Source: Methanobacteriota archaeon (lineage in GTDB: Archaea; Thermoplasmatota; Poseidoniia; Poseidoniales; SP79). Taken from it: a stretch of 9,393 nt of DNA. Both the position numbers and the translations under genes were made by a program. The DNA lies in contig PAZI01000031.1 of NCBI GenBank assembly GCA_002715545.1, positions 5,787-15,179 of the forward strand, read 5' to 3'. Shown piece after piece: positions 1-7,355 of this stretch. Position 1 is the first letter of the stretch. Each line of letters opens with the position of its first letter. The notes under the pieces were generated by a model. It saw nothing but the letters and a program-made list of their open reading frames with translations. It was not told where the DNA came from and did no database searches.

Positions 1-941
1 AATTCCGGCATTGGTGGCCTGTTCGAGGCCAGCAGGGGGCGACCGCTACCCATGGCTTCGAGCATAACATTAGGGCAATTTTCGCACGACGATGCGAATA
101 TATTGACCTTGGCGTGAAAAAAAAGTGCCGGCAATTCGTCGTGTGGCACGTGGCCAGTAACGATAACCGCATCCTCCAAATCCAAGGCGCGCACTTCCCT
201 GCGCACATCATCGCCATAGACCGAATCACTGGGCCCAACGAGCAACAACTTCTCTATCGTGCGCCTGTTTTGTCTTACAAGCGCGAAAGCACGGACTAAC
301 TCCAGTTGGTTTTTGTAATAGTCCAGTAGCGAAACGTAAGCCAAATACTCGGCGTCACCGACGATCTGCGGCCGCTCAATGCCCTTGCAGCCAGCCGTCT
401 TGAACCTAGCATCCAAGCCGTGAGAAATTACGACACTCCGAGCCAATTGTCCAGCCGTGATCTCGCCGATGATCCGGCGACCGAATTCCGAGATAAAAAT
501 AGCACAATCTGCACGCTCAATGCTGCGCAACAAGACCTTAGCAAGCAACCACAAACGGGTTCTGGTCCAGCCCAAGGGATAGCGAGCGCACTGTTCCAGA
601 TCAAAAGGCAGCATATTACGGAACATGGTAACGACCATGCAGTTCGTAGGCAGGCGCCTGCTCACCACGCCCCCCGGGCAGAACAGCACTTCAATCTCGA
701 GGCTGCGCAACAAACGTGGCAGCAGCAGGTATTCCCACACTGCGCGTACTAGCGGGTTGCGCGTCTGCCAACCGACGCCAACTCGCCGTATATCGTGCCG
801 GTCCGCGGGCAACGCCAGCGAATCGTCGCATATGACATACAACTGCAGTCCGTCCCTGCTATCCTTGTGCCGCAGTATATTGGCTAGATAGGTTTGGCCG
901 CCGCCGCGACGGGCGGACAGAGCATTTATTAATACACGCAC
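1..941 (-). CDS. GT4 family glycosyltransferase, C-terminus cut by window start
   Basis: This is a GT-B fold glycosyltransferase of family GT4, transferring a sugar from a nucleotide donor to a growing lipid-linked glycan at the cytoplasmic membrane face. Reading the minus strand from the GTG at 941 gives 313 uninterrupted codons before the window ends, against a usual 360-400, so roughly the last 50-80 residues are missing. The N-terminus (INALSARRGGGQTYL, residues 5-19) is the typical GT4 opening with a glycine-rich loop. The donor half shows AYVSLLDYYKNQ (201-212) with the conserved Lys210, a GHVPHDEL segment (263-270), and an E-x7-E motif (Glu287 and Glu295 in SCENCPNVMLEAM). The GTG start is supported by a GAGGGA ribosome binding site 7 nt upstream, which overlaps the stop of the preceding amidotransferase gene; the gap is 11 nt. 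The codons CTT TTT TTT create an eight-base T run at residues 273-275. Family confidence is high; donor and acceptor sugars cannot be read. Confidence 0.9.
   Translation of the reverse strand, partial: MRVLINALSARRGGGQTYLANILRHKDSRDGLQLYVICDDSLALPADRHDIRRVGVGWQTRNPLVRAVWEYLLLPRLLRSLEIEVLFCPGGVVSRRLPTNCMVVTMFRNMLPFDLEQCARYPLGWTRTRLWLLAKVLLRSIERADCAIFISEFGRRIIGEITAGQLARSVVISHGLDARFKTAGCKGIERPQIVGDAEYLAYVSLLDYYKNQLELVRAFALVRQNRRTIEKLLLVGPSDSVYGDDVRREVRALDLEDAVIVTGHVPHDELPALFFHAKVNIFASSCENCPNVMLEAMGSGRPLLASNRPPMPE
117..124 (-). repeat. Eight-base poly-T tract in GT4 coding sequence
   Basis: On the coding strand this is TTTTTTTT within the codons for Leu273-Phe274-Phe275 of the partial GT4 gene, just before its E-x7-E motif. 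A slip here would remove the donor-binding end of the enzyme. Confidence 0.65.
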
Positions 942-948
942 AGACCGG

Positions 949-954
949 TCCCTC
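949..954 (-). promoter_or_regulatory. Ribosome binding site of the 941 GTG start
   Basis: GAGGGA on the minus strand lies 7 nt before the GTG at 941 and shares bases with the TGA stop (955-953) of the amidotransferase gene. It decides the GTG start and suggests that ribosomes finishing the upstream gene reinitiate here. Confidence 0.6.
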
Positions 955-2854
955 AGAGTTTCATCCCGTGCCGGGCGCACCACGCGTGGAGGCAGAACAA
1001 CCCCCAGACCCGCGACCAAGTGACACCGCCGCGCCGTTTCTGAAAATCGCCCCAGAGCCGACGACAAACCTCAGCGTCCAAGCCTATCTGTTCCCCCAGA
1101 TCCCCTGCACCGAGAACGCTATCCACGCGTGGGCGCAATTTGCCCCTGAGCCAGTACTCCCAGGGGAAAGTAAACCCCTTTTTCGCCCGGTATGCGATTT
1201 CTCCGGGGAGCAGATCGCCCATCGCGTCTAACAGCAGTGGCTTGGGACGGTGGACTCCGTATTTGTAACGGCCCGATATGGCCGCAACCCGTTCTACAAG
1301 ACCGTGGTCCAGAAAAGGCACCCGGATCTCCAGCCCGTGCGCCATGCCCATAACGTCAGAGTCACGCAGCAGTGTATTCGCCAGATAGGTGCGCATCTCG
1401 TAGAGGGAAACCCTATTGACGGGATCGAGATCCGCGCCCCATCGCCTCAGCTCGACCGCGACTTCCTCGGGCAAACCGTCCGCCAATTGCCCCGCGCACC
1501 GCGGCGCAATTTTGTCGCGCACGCCGCGCAGAAATAGCGCCCGCAAGATCAAATGGGCGGAAAGCGCCGTTTTATCAGACGCCTGCAATAAATCGGCTAA
1601 CTTATTTCCGCTGCGCTCGCGGCCACTGCCCCGGCGAAGAATGTCACCCAGCACCCGCCGCAGAGAGGCCGGCATTAGGTGGATCAAGGGCTGCCAACGC
1701 ATATAAACTTGGGCCTGGTGATAGATCGAATAGCCCGTCAGGATCTCGTCGCCTCCCTGGCCGGACAGGACCACTTTGAACCCAGCCTGGCTGACTACCC
1801 GAGAAATTGCCCAGACATTAATCCCGTCGGCAGTCGGCTGGTCCATCGCCACCAAAGCGTCGGGTATGAGGTCGAGACACGCGTCGTCATCGAGGTTGAT
1901 CTCGTGGTGTTCAGTCGTGTAGCGCCGCGCAATCAGCCGCGAATAAGGCGCTTCGGAAAAGTCGGTTTCGGGAAATACAACGGAAAAGGTCTGCAGCGCG
2001 GAATTGCGTGCGGCCAGTGCTACCAGGCTGCTTGAATCAATTCCCCCGCTGAGAAAAAGCGCGATGGGAACATCGCTCACTAGGTGCAAATCCACAGCCT
2101 CCTGCAATAACTCGCGCAGGTCATCTGCTCGGCCCGACGCGGCCTCGCTCGACCGAGCAAAATTTGGAGCCCAGTAGCTGCCAGCTCTTTCAATCTCCCC
2201 CCCGGGTTCTACAACGGCGTACGTACCGGGTCTCATGCAATGGATGCCCCGCACGATCGCGCAAGGTGCCTGTACCGATCCGAACGCTAAATAGCTGGCT
2301 AAACCGGCCGGATCCAGGCGCCGGGGTATCCGCTCGGTCGCCAGCAGAGCGCGAACTTCGGAAGCGAAGAGAAGCATCCCGTCACCGCGAAAATAATACA
2401 GCGGCTTGATGCCGAAGCGATCCACCGCCAACAGCAAGCGTTGCGTCACCTGGTCCCAGATCGCGAAGGCGAACATCCCGCGCAACTCTTGCAAACAATC
2501 CTCTCCCCATTCGGCGTAAGCCTTGAGAACGACCTCGGTATCGCTGGCCGTGGCGAATGCGTGCCCGAGGCCCTGCAAACGCCGTCGCAAAACGCGAAAG
2601 TTGTAGATCTCCCCGTTGAAAGAGATCCAATTGCCCGTGGCGGAATCGCGCATGGGCTGGTGTCCAGTGTCCGTAGGATCGATTACCGCCAGGCGTCGGT
2701 GCACTAGACCGAGCGCTCGCCCTTCTTCGCCGCTGAATGCGATGATCTCGCTACCAGCGCCGTCCGGCCCCCTGTGGGCCAATGCGGGCGCGAGGCGTTG
2801 CAGTAAGCCTGGTAGCAACACCCGCTGTGCGAGCGCACCGCCTATCCCGCACAT
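953..2854 (-). CDS. asnB: Asparagine-synthetase-like glutamine amidotransferase (complete)
   Basis: This 633-residue cytoplasmic enzyme has the two-domain AsnB layout. Residues 1-210 form the class II glutaminase domain: catalytic Cys2 in MCGIGG, HRGPDG (27-32), Arg54 of HRRL, FNGEIYN (79-85) and Asp105 of SDTEV. Residues 250-600 form the ATP-dependent synthetase domain: PP-loop SGGIDSS (269-275), DQPTADGINVWAISR (338-352), SGQGGDE (364-370), RVPFLD (511-516) and the KKGFTFP segment (558-564) that carries the expected catalytic lysine. It should hydrolyse Gln, channel ammonia, adenylate a carboxylate and form an amide. In a polysaccharide operon the acceptor is more likely a uronic acid or other sugar acid than aspartate, which is inference from context. 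The ATG start is fixed because Cys2 must be exposed; the upstream GGTGG is a weak binding site. It sits 25 nt after one GT4 gene and 11 nt before the next. Gln366 replaces the Glu of E. coli AsnB at that motif. Confidence 0.93.
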   Translation of the reverse strand: MCGIGGALAQRVLLPGLLQRLAPALAHRGPDGAGSEIIAFSGEEGRALGLVHRRLAVIDPTDTGHQPMRDSATGNWISFNGEIYNFRVLRRRLQGLGHAFATASDTEVVLKAYAEWGEDCLQELRGMFAFAIWDQVTQRLLLAVDRFGIKPLYYFRGDGMLLFASEVRALLATERIPRRLDPAGLASYLAFGSVQAPCAIVRGIHCMRPGTYAVVEPGGEIERAGSYWAPNFARSSEAASGRADDLRELLQEAVDLHLVSDVPIALFLSGGIDSSSLVALAARNSALQTFSVVFPETDFSEAPYSRLIARRYTTEHHEINLDDDACLDLIPDALVAMDQPTADGINVWAISRVVSQAGFKVVLSGQGGDEILTGYSIYHQAQVYMRWQPLIHLMPASLRRVLGDILRRGSGRERSGNKLADLLQASDKTALSAHLILRALFLRGVRDKIAPRCAGQLADGLPEEVAVELRRWGADLDPVNRVSLYEMRTYLANTLLRDSDVMGMAHGLEIRVPFLDHGLVERVAAISGRYKYGVHRPKPLLLDAMGDLLPGEIAYRAKKGFTFPWEYWLRGKLRPRVDSVLGAGDLGEQIGLDAEVCRRLWGDFQKRRGGVTWSRVWGLFCLHAWCARHGMKL

Positions 2855-2879
2855 CGTGCCACCGCTGCTCGAACCGCAG

Positions 2880-3989
2880 TCATCTCACCACCAGGTCCTC
2901 GTAGAGGGCCAACGTCCTGTCGATCATCACTTCCTTGTCGAATTCGTCTTCGATCCGTTTACGTGCGTTTGCTCCCAGTTCGGCGTGCAGCGCTTCATCG
3001 CCGCAGATCAATGCGATTTTGTCCGCGAGCGCATCAGAGTCCGCCGGCGGCACAACAAACCCCGTTGCTCCGTGCTGGTTAATGTACGAAGTACCGGTAC
3101 CCAACTCGGTAGAAATGACCGGCGTCCCATAGGCCATCGCCTCGCCGAGAACCATTCCGAACGCCTCAGAGCGAAATATGGAAGGCAGCACCAGGCAGCG
3201 ACTAGCAGCATAGAAGTGCCTCAACCGGTCGTCGTCAATCATGCCGAGAAAGTGGACGCGTTTGTCCAGGCCCAACTTACGCGCCAACCCACGGAATTTA
3301 TGTTCCATCGGCCCCTGCCCCGACACGACCAACTCCACCCGTTCCAACGCCCCGATCGCCTCGATCAGGAATTCTAACCCCTTGTAGTACACCAACCGGC
3401 CGACAAAGAGGACAAAATTGCCGTAACGGGCCCTGACCTCTGCCGTAGCGGCCTCGTCTCCTAGCGGTGAAACAAGCACCGGCAGCGGTATGCTCCGACA
3501 GCGGTCCCGATATCGCCGGAGAAAGGGGGATGATTCGATATAATTAGGGGATGTGGCAATTATCGCCGAATTGGCTTCGAGAAATCTGTGAATCCAGGGC
3601 CGATAAAGATTCAGCAAAACTTTCTGGCGATAAATGTCGCTGTGGTACGTCACCAACGACTTGGCGCCGCGGCTGGTTGCCAGGTGACATATTTCCGCCC
3701 AGGGGTTTGGAAAATTGTGGTGAACCAAATCGAACTGCGGTGCGAGCTCGCGTAGCAGGGAAGGCAATCCCGGCGTCACCGGGGCACGCCGCACCGTAGT
3801 CAACAGACCCAGGCGGTGGATAGTGATCCCATCGACCTCCTCCACGCGAGACGCGCGCGCCCCCTGCGCCGCGGCCACGACTTCGACATCGACCCCGCGC
3901 GCGTGCAACGCGGTGCATAACGCATGACTGTAACGTTCTATTCCCCCTTCGACCGGCGGATAGAATTTGGTAACGAACAGCACTTTCAC
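2880..3989 (-). CDS. GT4 family glycosyltransferase, mannosyltransferase-like
   Basis: This complete 369-residue GT-B glycosyltransferase should add one sugar of the repeat unit on the cytoplasmic side. The N-terminal acceptor domain opens with VLFVTKFYPPVEGGIERY (3-20) and contains TYHSDIYRQK (114-123) and ATSPNYIESS (145-154). These features are common in GT4 enzymes annotated as alpha-mannosyltransferases of O-antigen and xanthan-like loci. The donor domain shows FVGRLVYYKG (195-204; Arg198 and Lys203), GQGP (224-227), FLGMIDDDRL (247-256) and an E-x7-E motif (Glu275 and Glu283 in EAFGMVLGEAM). The start is a GTG at 3989 that overlaps the TGA of the preceding membrane-protein gene as GTGA, implying coupled translation. 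No truncation or missing catalytic residue is visible. The mannose assignment is only a resemblance; the GT4 family call is firm. Confidence 0.93.
   Translation of the reverse strand: MKVLFVTKFYPPVEGGIERYSHALCTALHARGVDVEVVAAAQGARASRVEEVDGITIHRLGLLTTVRRAPVTPGLPSLLRELAPQFDLVHHNFPNPWAEICHLATSRGAKSLVTYHSDIYRQKVLLNLYRPWIHRFLEANSAIIATSPNYIESSPFLRRYRDRCRSIPLPVLVSPLGDEAATAEVRARYGNFVLFVGRLVYYKGLEFLIEAIGALERVELVVSGQGPMEHKFRGLARKLGLDKRVHFLGMIDDDRLRHFYAASRCLVLPSIFRSEAFGMVLGEAMAYGTPVISTELGTGTSYINQHGATGFVVPPADSDALADKIALICGDEALHAELGANARKRIEDEFDKEVMIDRTLALYEDLVVR
3986..3989 (-). other. GTGA start/stop overlap
   Basis: The TGA (3988-3986) of the membrane-protein gene and the GTG (3989-3987) of the following GT4 gene overlap. 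The GT4 frame begins with the canonical VKVLFVTKFYPP segment, so the start is well placed and the overlap is real. Confidence 0.8.
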
Positions 3990-5329
3990 TTCTCGTTCCT
4001 TTGTAATCCCATGCTCTGTATTATCGAGACTAAGACCCAGAAAGCTCCGCCTACCTTGGTCAGAATCAAAAGCTCCGTGAACAGGGACTGGCCCGCAATG
4101 CCGGCGATGCCACAGGCCATCCCCAGATTACCTCCCTTGACCATAGGGTCGTAGGACGCACGGTAGTGCGCGCGAACGCCCCACACACAGCTAACGAGAA
4201 AGGCCATAAACAATACCGAGCCGACGATACCTCCTTCGACCAGTTCGCGGATGTACTGGCCTTCGGCGATCCTACCCGCACCTCCGGCGCCCCAACCAAC
4301 CAACGGTCTCTCTGAGAAACGCTCCCACAGAGCGACGAAGGTCGCAATCCTGTCCCGCGCGCTGACATCCTCTATATCATTCTGAGTATTGCTAATAATC
4401 GCCCCAAAAGTCTTGCTTGTGAGGAGCGATTCGACCCGTTTGCCCACATATTCGACGGGCGACAACTCCAGCGCATAAACAATACTCACTATAGCCACGG
4501 AAAAACTCAACGATATAAAGAAGAGCTGTTTCACCTTACCTGTGGCTAGCAGCCATAGAGTAAACACGCTCAACGAGCATACGGCACCGATCCAAGAGCC
4601 ACGCGACGAGGCATAGATCACATTAAACAGACAGCCGCCGCACAAAAGGATCAGCGCACAGCGCCACCGTCTGCGCTTGGGATAACCACATAGCAACAAA
4701 CCTACGCACAGGGACAGTGCCATGACCATATAGGCGCCGAAATGCTCGTGGCCGACAGTCGCGTCTTGGAACCACGGGTCATCGTATTCCCAAATGCCCG
4801 GTGCGGCTATGCTCATCGCATAAATATTGCGATGGGTCGATGTGATAGTTGTATGGCCGAGTACGAAGAATTGGAACAGACCATATGACGCGACCAGGAA
4901 AATGCAAAATATTGCGAAGTGCAGGGCACTCCGGCTGTCCCTCCGCTGCCCCAGTCCCTTAAGGATCGTCGTGTAAGCGAGAAGGAAGAACAGACTCTTT
5001 ACCACCACGAAGCATCCCTCGCCGAACGCCACCCCGTACTCGCGAAAAACCGAGTTAATCAAGGGCAGGAATACGGCAAGCACCAGCAGCGTCACAGTCT
5101 TCAACACTAGGAGCGAGGCGAAAAGCACACTGACTTTCGTGTAGGGCAGGGTCAGCGCGCCGAATACCGACGCCCTCAGCAACAGCTGACCGATGCCCGA
5201 GATGACGGCGACGGCGAGGATCAGGTCGTCCAACAGCAACGCCCCCCCTCCTCCGCCGAAAACCTCGACTCTCGGATATACTGGGAGCGCGATCAGGGCG
5301 TAGATCCACAGTTTTGCGAATCCGTTCAC
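3986..5329 (-). CDS. Wzy-type polysaccharide polymerase / O-antigen ligase family membrane protein
   Basis: This polytopic inner-membrane protein has 447 residues from the GTG at 5329, with about 11-12 hydrophobic helices (roughly 7-20, 31-52, 65-91, 105-122, 135-157, 195-215, 224-241, 245-262, 267-287, then 366-387, 405-422 and 424-440). A soluble loop of about 75 residues lies before the last three. The motif SSRGSW (Arg243) and RPLVGWGAGGAG (341-352), followed by IRELVEGGIVG (360-370), are characteristic of the Wzy_C/O-antigen ligase superfamily. It would polymerise repeat units, or ligate glycan, at the periplasmic face. At 356-358 the loop reads EGQ where WaaL-type ligases carry a conserved His, which favours a polymerase. 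An ATG at 5344 would give 452 residues, but AAAGG abuts it directly. The GTG at 5329 forms a GTGA overlap with the upstream stop, matching the next junction, so I prefer it. Residues 25-29 are five glycines encoded over a seven-G run. Its GC content is lower than that of the operon's 5' genes. Confidence 0.85.
   Translation of the reverse strand: MNGFAKLWIYALIALPVYPRVEVFGGGGGALLLDDLILAVAVISGIGQLLLRASVFGALTLPYTKVSVLFASLLVLKTVTLLVLAVFLPLINSVFREYGVAFGEGCFVVVKSLFFLLAYTTILKGLGQRRDSRSALHFAIFCIFLVASYGLFQFFVLGHTTITSTHRNIYAMSIAAPGIWEYDDPWFQDATVGHEHFGAYMVMALSLCVGLLLCGYPKRRRWRCALILLCGGCLFNVIYASSRGSWIGAVCSLSVFTLWLLATGKVKQLFFISLSFSVAIVSIVYALELSPVEYVGKRVESLLTSKTFGAIISNTQNDIEDVSARDRIATFVALWERFSERPLVGWGAGGAGRIAEGQYIRELVEGGIVGSVLFMAFLVSCVWGVRAHYRASYDPMVKGGNLGMACGIAGIAGQSLFTELLILTKVGGAFWVLVSIIQSMGLQRNEK
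5326..5329 (-). other. GTGA start/stop overlap
   Basis: The TGA (5328-5326) of the GT4 gene and the GTG (5329-5327) of the membrane-protein gene share bases. The same arrangement recurs at 3986-3989. This supports translational coupling and the shorter start of the membrane protein. Confidence 0.6.
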
Positions 5330-6510
5330 GCCGCCGGCCCCCATCCTTTAGCCACTTGCTCGAAAACCGCCTCGACCCTGTCGGCAACCCTGGCCCACGA
5401 ACGAGCTTCAGCAAAGCGGCGCAATCGGCGACCGTCAACCCCCCTCAACAACGGCAGACAGCGAAGGATGTTCTCAGCCAGCACTTGGGGTTCGGTACCA
5501 CTGGCTATGAAATCCGGCAAGAGGTCAGACAGGATCTCCGGCGTGGCTCCCACATCTGTCCCAAGCACCGGTAGCCCGCAGGCGAGTGCTTCCAATGTGC
5601 TGAGACCGTAGCCCTCCATCGTCTCAGTCGGCATTACGAACAAGTTGCTGGCTTGATAATAAATGGGCAGCACCTCATCGTCTATATAGCCGAGCAAGCG
5701 TACATTTTCCAGATTCAACCCGGCGATCAACTCGCGTAATCTACCGTGCAATTGGCCCTTGCCGCCAATCAGCAATACCACGTCGGGACGCATCGCACCC
5801 ACGATCGCCATCGCCCGCACCAAATTCTCCAGACCCATTCGCGGGTCGAGCCGCCTGACAGTCAGTAACACTATGCTCTCTGCGTCCAAATCAAGCTCAC
5901 GTCGCGCGGTCGCGCGATCCACGACAGGGGCGAACCGCTCGACATTTACCCCCCCAGAAAGCTTGTGGTATTTGGCGGCTAGGTGCGGAAAAATGGCCGA
6001 CGCCTCGCCATACATATAGTCGCTGAGGCAGAACAGCGCGTCGCAGTTGCGCAAGATCGCGCGATCAACCGACTTCCGCACCGCGTATTTCGCCGGCAAC
6101 CGACTCCCATTCCGGGACTGCCACGCTTCCTTGGCTATCGCTTCGCCGTGCCATGGGCCCTGAAAGAAAAAAACTGTCGGTGGACCGCCCGACAGTTTCT
6201 TGTATATCTCAGCGGCAATCCCGCCCGAGGCGTGGTGCATATTTACCAGATCGAAATGGCGATCATTAAGTTGGCGCAGCGCCTGTACCGCGCTCAGTAC
6301 GGAGAGTGGATACCGGGTCGGGCTCGTTGCAAAACGATAGTAGAGCATGTCCATGCCATCGACCCGGTCGCGCATGTCCTCTCCAGCCCGTGTGAGGACC
6401 GTGACCTCGTGCCCCCGCTCTACCATCTCACGCATCAACTCGTAGGCCATGATAGCCGAACCCCCGACTACAAATGGAAAAAAAAAGTCGGCGATCGCCA
6501 GTATTCTCAT
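5326..6510 (-). CDS. GT4 family glycosyltransferase
   Basis: This complete 394-residue GT-B glycosyltransferase starts MRILAIADFFFPFVVGGS, with the acceptor-domain loop VVGGSAIMAYEL (14-25). The donor domain shows TVRRLDPRMGLENL (217-230), GGKGQLHGRLREL (249-261), LLGYIDDEVLPIYYQAS (272-288) and an E-x7-E motif (Glu299 and Glu307 in EGYGLSTLEAL). The Lys usually found before Gly-Leu in the first of these is Met225, a variant I believe occurs in a GT4 subgroup. I chose the ATG at 6510 because it overlaps the preceding TAA as TAATG. A GTG at 6516 would add two residues (396 in total) and cannot be excluded. The gene ends in a GTGA overlap with the membrane-protein gene. A nine-T run lies in codons 9-11 and a seven-T run near codons 113-115, unusual in a gene of this GC content. 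The sugar specificity is unknown. Confidence 0.92.
   Translation of the reverse strand: MRILAIADFFFPFVVGGSAIMAYELMREMVERGHEVTVLTRAGEDMRDRVDGMDMLYYRFATSPTRYPLSVLSAVQALRQLNDRHFDLVNMHHASGGIAAEIYKKLSGGPPTVFFFQGPWHGEAIAKEAWQSRNGSRLPAKYAVRKSVDRAILRNCDALFCLSDYMYGEASAIFPHLAAKYHKLSGGVNVERFAPVVDRATARRELDLDAESIVLLTVRRLDPRMGLENLVRAMAIVGAMRPDVVLLIGGKGQLHGRLRELIAGLNLENVRLLGYIDDEVLPIYYQASNLFVMPTETMEGYGLSTLEALACGLPVLGTDVGATPEILSDLLPDFIASGTEPQVLAENILRCLPLLRGVDGRRLRRFAEARSWARVADRVEAVFEQVAKGWGPAA
6478..6486 (-). repeat. Nine-base poly-T tract in GT4 coding sequence
   Basis: On the coding strand this is TTTTTTTTT, encoding Phe9-Phe11 near the start of the GT4 gene at 6510. It is the longest homopolymer I found in the window. 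A one-base change in length would shift the frame within the first dozen codons. Confidence 0.7.
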
Positions 6511-7355
6511 TACCACTTGCGGCTCAAGCCATGCATGTAGCCCACCGTATACGCCAAGTCGAAGACTAGGCCTAGCGGACGCAAGGCGATGAGTTCCTTG
6601 CCCATTCTGCCCACTTTGCGCAACACCCTATACGGCAGCGTGGTCTGGGCCTTAAAGTCGCCGGTGTGGCCATCGGGCGCGTCGTACATCAGGTCGCGGG
6701 CGAAGCGATATTGCCAGGCCGTGAAGCGGCCCTTCTTATAACCGAAGCTGAGCAGCGAACGCATATCGTCAGGCGCCGGATGGTAGGCCCAGGTGTGCGG
6801 CACCACCACGATGCGGTAGCCCGCCTGGCGGACCCGGTGGCGCAAGTCGGGATCGGTTCCGGCCAGCAGCCAGTCACTCTCCCGGCCCACTTGCTCGAAG
6901 AGGTCCCTGGATATGGCCAGGCACATATGCGACACCATGTCGCTATCGGTGATTTCATCGACGATGGCCGACAGCGAACGCGGGATCTGGCGGCCGCTCC
7001 AGTGCTGGAACCGGTTGGCGTCCGGGGGGATCTGCTGCGCGGGGCCGGTCATCCCGATATCCTCCCTCGTCTCCAGCGGTTCGATAATATTGTGCAGGAC
7101 GTGCTCGTCACCCAGCGTCACGTCGTCGTCGATAAAGACCAGATAGCGCCCCCGGGCGATCTCGCACCCCACATTGCGCGCATGGCCGTTGGGCGACTCG
7201 CCGATACTAAGGATTATTTCGATAGATTTGAACGTCTGACTCTTGAGGTCGGCGAGCAGGAGGTCGACATTGCCGTCCCGCTTGCCGTCGAACGAGGGGA
7301 TGACGACCGAGACTTCCGGCTCCTCGTTGTCCGCATATACCATTTTGGCGGGCAT
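6510..7355 (-). CDS. GT2 family glycosyltransferase
   Basis: This complete 281-residue GT-A fold glycosyltransferase is an inverting family 2 enzyme. The N-terminal Rossmann-like half opens with VSVVIPSFDG (15-24). The metal-binding DXD equivalent is FIDDDV (74-79; Asp76-Asp78), preceded by HARNVGCEIARGRYLV (58-73). The acceptor-side acidic motif is GTDPDLRHRVRQAGY (166-180), followed by VVVPHTWAYHPAP (183-195). The C-terminal 25 residues are fairly hydrophobic and may touch the membrane. The start at 7355 is well supported: AAGGAG lies 8 nt upstream and the ATG overlaps the methyltransferase stop as TGATG. The frame stays open upstream to 7580, but that extension is low-complexity, Arg/Gly-rich and antiparallel to nothing real; it is a frame shadow of the methyltransferase gene. 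The TAA overlaps the next gene's ATG by one base. The family is certain; the sugar transferred is unknown. Confidence 0.94.
   Translation of the reverse strand: MPAKMVYADNEEPEVSVVIPSFDGKRDGNVDLLLADLKSQTFKSIEIILSIGESPNGHARNVGCEIARGRYLVFIDDDVTLGDEHVLHNIIEPLETREDIGMTGPAQQIPPDANRFQHWSGRQIPRSLSAIVDEITDSDMVSHMCLAISRDLFEQVGRESDWLLAGTDPDLRHRVRQAGYRIVVVPHTWAYHPAPDDMRSLLSFGYKKGRFTAWQYRFARDLMYDAPDGHTGDFKAQTTLPYRVLRKVGRMGKELIALRPLGLVFDLAYTVGYMHGLSRKW

Noticed and set aside
953..2854. Exosortase/PEP-CTERM-associated amidotransferase
   Set aside because: Exosortase loci carry AsnB-like proteins of similar length, but no exosortase, PEP-CTERM protein or other marker gene is present in this window. It cannot be claimed without flanking sequence.
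2855..2879. Possible promoter or terminator in the 25-nt gap
   Set aside because: The gap is too short for a promoter plus leader, and I see no hairpin followed by a T run.
2616..3377. Plus-strand open frame of 253 codons
   Set aside because: It runs antisense across the junction of a GT4 gene and the amidotransferase gene. It has no motif and no plausible fold.
6055..6066. Palindrome GATCGCGCGATC, and a nearby GCGATCGC at 6491-6498
   Set aside because: Both are inside GT4 coding sequence, single copies and explicable by GC-rich codons. They form no array and no HIP1-like abundance.
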